Assembly: GCA_964460035.1 (NCBI GenBank)
Contig: CAYWPG010000049.1
Span: forward strand, 1-24,315
Origin: CAYWPG01 sp964460035
Lineage (GTDB): Bacteria; Pseudomonadota; Gammaproteobacteria; Nitrococcales; AK92
Length of the DNA stretch: 24,315 nucleotides
Direction: 5' to 3'
Both the position numbers and the translations under genes were made by a program. Shown here in pieces: positions 24,001-24,315 of the stretch (positions are counted from its first letter, which is position 1; each line of letters begins with the position of its first letter). The notes under the pieces were generated by a model. It had not been told where the DNA came from, did not search any database, and saw only the letters and a program-made list of their open reading frames with translations.

Positions 24001-24315
24001 ACGTGGCTCAAGCATAGCCCATTCGGTTATCAGGACCCGATTAGTCTTTTCACCACCAACGATCCTAACGGGGGCGTACATGCCTACTGGGAGCACTCGC
24101 CGGGCCTGATGTACAACGAGCTTCTGCACTGGCTCATCCTGCCCCGGATCGAGCTGCCGCGGCGGCACACCACCAATGCGCCCTATCAGTATTTGATCAT
24201 TCATCTTCCGTTCTTCGGTCCCGACTCCGAGCTGGAGCTCGACTGGGCATTCGCCAGCGCGAGCGAGCTGGCGCCGGGCCAGGTGCTGGACGAATCCAAG
24301 CTGCAGAGCTGGCAT
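21079..24315 (+). CDS. Large T6SS effector candidate with VasX-type N-terminal region (runs off window)
   Basis: From GTG 21079 the frame is open to the last base: 1079 codons with no stop, so the C-terminus is outside. Residues about 25-220 resemble the VasX N-terminal region: paired strands, LRPGRIYIFLHGYLWREFEV (129-148) and VPWSWAYICRM (202-212). Residues 230-470 are helical and rich in Gln, Arg and Glu. Near the visible end are two hydrophobic segments (about 912-932 LAGLIVLAVVDM, and 946-968 WLGPVGWIGFALLLIGTGIYY), then an aromatic region. VasX of Vibrio cholerae is a pore-forming T6SS toxin; by likeness this is a membrane-targeting effector delivered by the DUF4150 tip. The GTG overlaps the preceding stop by four bases, with GAAGAGG ten bases upstream. 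GTG 21085 is an alternative. Confidence 0.75.
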   Translation, partial: MTVASLKPHRFSSLGAAEAAAGTLRARELVFHDLPAGQRRVSLRLVDETADYGTPIFEEYVRRTAVEGGQYLVPVAVAGTRPRGSVVIGEYLQTVLIPVVPLRYLYRLPGDVSVSYGERSDREFETAPLRPGRIYIFLHGYLWREFEVVNEEGVLREVNLTLYQGADERPATVRADNRILLPYRDATDRDVEDALQICYSEVPWSWAYICRMGGMSPEDPRYIAALHDGTCDRDFSGIAPDPDLRKRRMQSLQMRRYWLDTTAECHRVWEGHLAPIETLADQTSLPYRSLHRESQVAALALYDPLAIARDLARAYQTAWAGMELLMKLVQGEAGEGMAPDASATAGERRRQAEFLHEMRQQQAAFRCALTLQQRFCEDAAPKVDAQANEETKLAQRESQDAWKKFRLNLDWGKIATVLRADERRQQRELIARTKRELVSFIENQPALTDVVEDYFCLEPGRLHLAVELMATLLARLAHNPSKLDAWLERKPIDQLAELRADPGVHLGLRLLGVHSFQAPHPWAAWLWPKPVGDDPEDLLAYEVTPVAPGLPDFDPNKWMLVLKTGKQVGALFASFFATLGELQHAARAVADSAGAAVSTPVARVAMITGVVNLTQLEMPLRDFLQGYTPEGTELFRAQAQAERLARTKTARTAQARDGATIKMYDFGDGPFTKGVAQGKAHHSELRNFVGDWLERRQYERLDLAGEASDGTQTRIRVLLAVNDSAFHYRWADAAEQQAAFRERRLNFQLLIQTERPAVAPPPAREAVWFNRRAFAAQSARYGMLAFATVFETWNMGACLARWYASDEVANRELYDLVEAMVDIAALSALWAESVRLASYGLDRTLARSVTEKMRVAKRLRVAPALSAAERQTWRTLSFCKWAVRFNVAAAVYAIPGKWIDLIQALDRRNYAAALGAGTALAGLIVLAVVDMISMFQLITVGVTASWLGPVGWIGFALLLIGTGIYYAFDAPPWETWLKHSPFGYQDPISLFTTNDPNGGVHAYWEHSPGLMYNELLHWLILPRIELPRRHTTNAPYQYLIIHLPFFGPDSELELDWAFASASELAPGQVLDESKLQSWH

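Noticed and set aside
23950..24315. Minus-strand frame at the window end
   Set aside because: It is opposite the open effector frame that carries the coherent protein features, so it is a shadow.
1..24315. CRISPR arrays, tRNA or rRNA genes, riboswitches
   Set aside because: No regularly spaced repeats, cloverleaf patterns, rRNA blocks or conserved riboswitch cores were recognised by eye.

Overview
The window reads as GC-rich chromosomal DNA of a Gram-negative gammaproteobacterium. The evidence is a porin of the Gram-negative porin family with a C-terminal aromatic residue, a canonical PhoB/PhoR pair with an E. coli-like Pho box, a UgpBAEC glycerol-3-phosphate importer and type VI secretion accessory genes. 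A Halomonas- or Pseudomonas-like organism would fit, but the genus is a guess.

Layout. Bases 1-226 are the end of an IS3-like insertion sequence (start of orfA on the minus strand). It sits inside a short-chain dehydrogenase gene whose 3' part survives to 770. From 1168 to 6378 lies a membrane/P-type ATPase island: a DUF5132 protein, two small HMA2-type proteins, a convergent 1014-residue Ca2+-type P-type ATPase carrying its own degenerate HMA-like N domain, and a divergently transcribed small protein of unknown function.

Bases 6575-17615 form a phosphate-starvation region. ugpBAEC comes first and carries a recognisable Pho-box promoter. A second, very similar Pho-box promoter precedes a three-gene unit: PAP2 phosphatase, GT4 glycosyltransferase and diacylglycerol kinase. 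This unit looks like a phosphate-saving membrane-lipid remodelling cassette. A porin gene on the minus strand follows, then a DUF1045 (2H phosphoesterase-like, phosphonate-associated) gene divergent from phoB-phoR, and the phoB promoter has the best Pho box of the three. Two genes here, ugpC (at a run of nine G) and the glycosyltransferase, carry single-base frameshifts that separate otherwise intact halves.

An AT-rich, apparently non-coding stretch (about 17780-17960) separates phoR from a tightly packed type VI secretion effector cassette: a DUF2169 accessory protein, a degenerate ketoacyl-synthase-like protein, a DUF4150 PAAR-like protein, and a very large gene that starts at 21079 and stays open to the window edge (at least 1079 codons). 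That last gene has a VasX-type N-terminal region and two hydrophobic segments near residues 912-968, so it is the likely membrane-active toxin. No T6SS structural genes are in the window.

Together the genes suggest phosphate scavenging plus lipid substitution (ugp, PAP2/GT4/DgkA, PhoBR, DUF1045), flanked by an uncharacterised HMA2/P-ATPase membrane system and an orphan T6SS toxin module.
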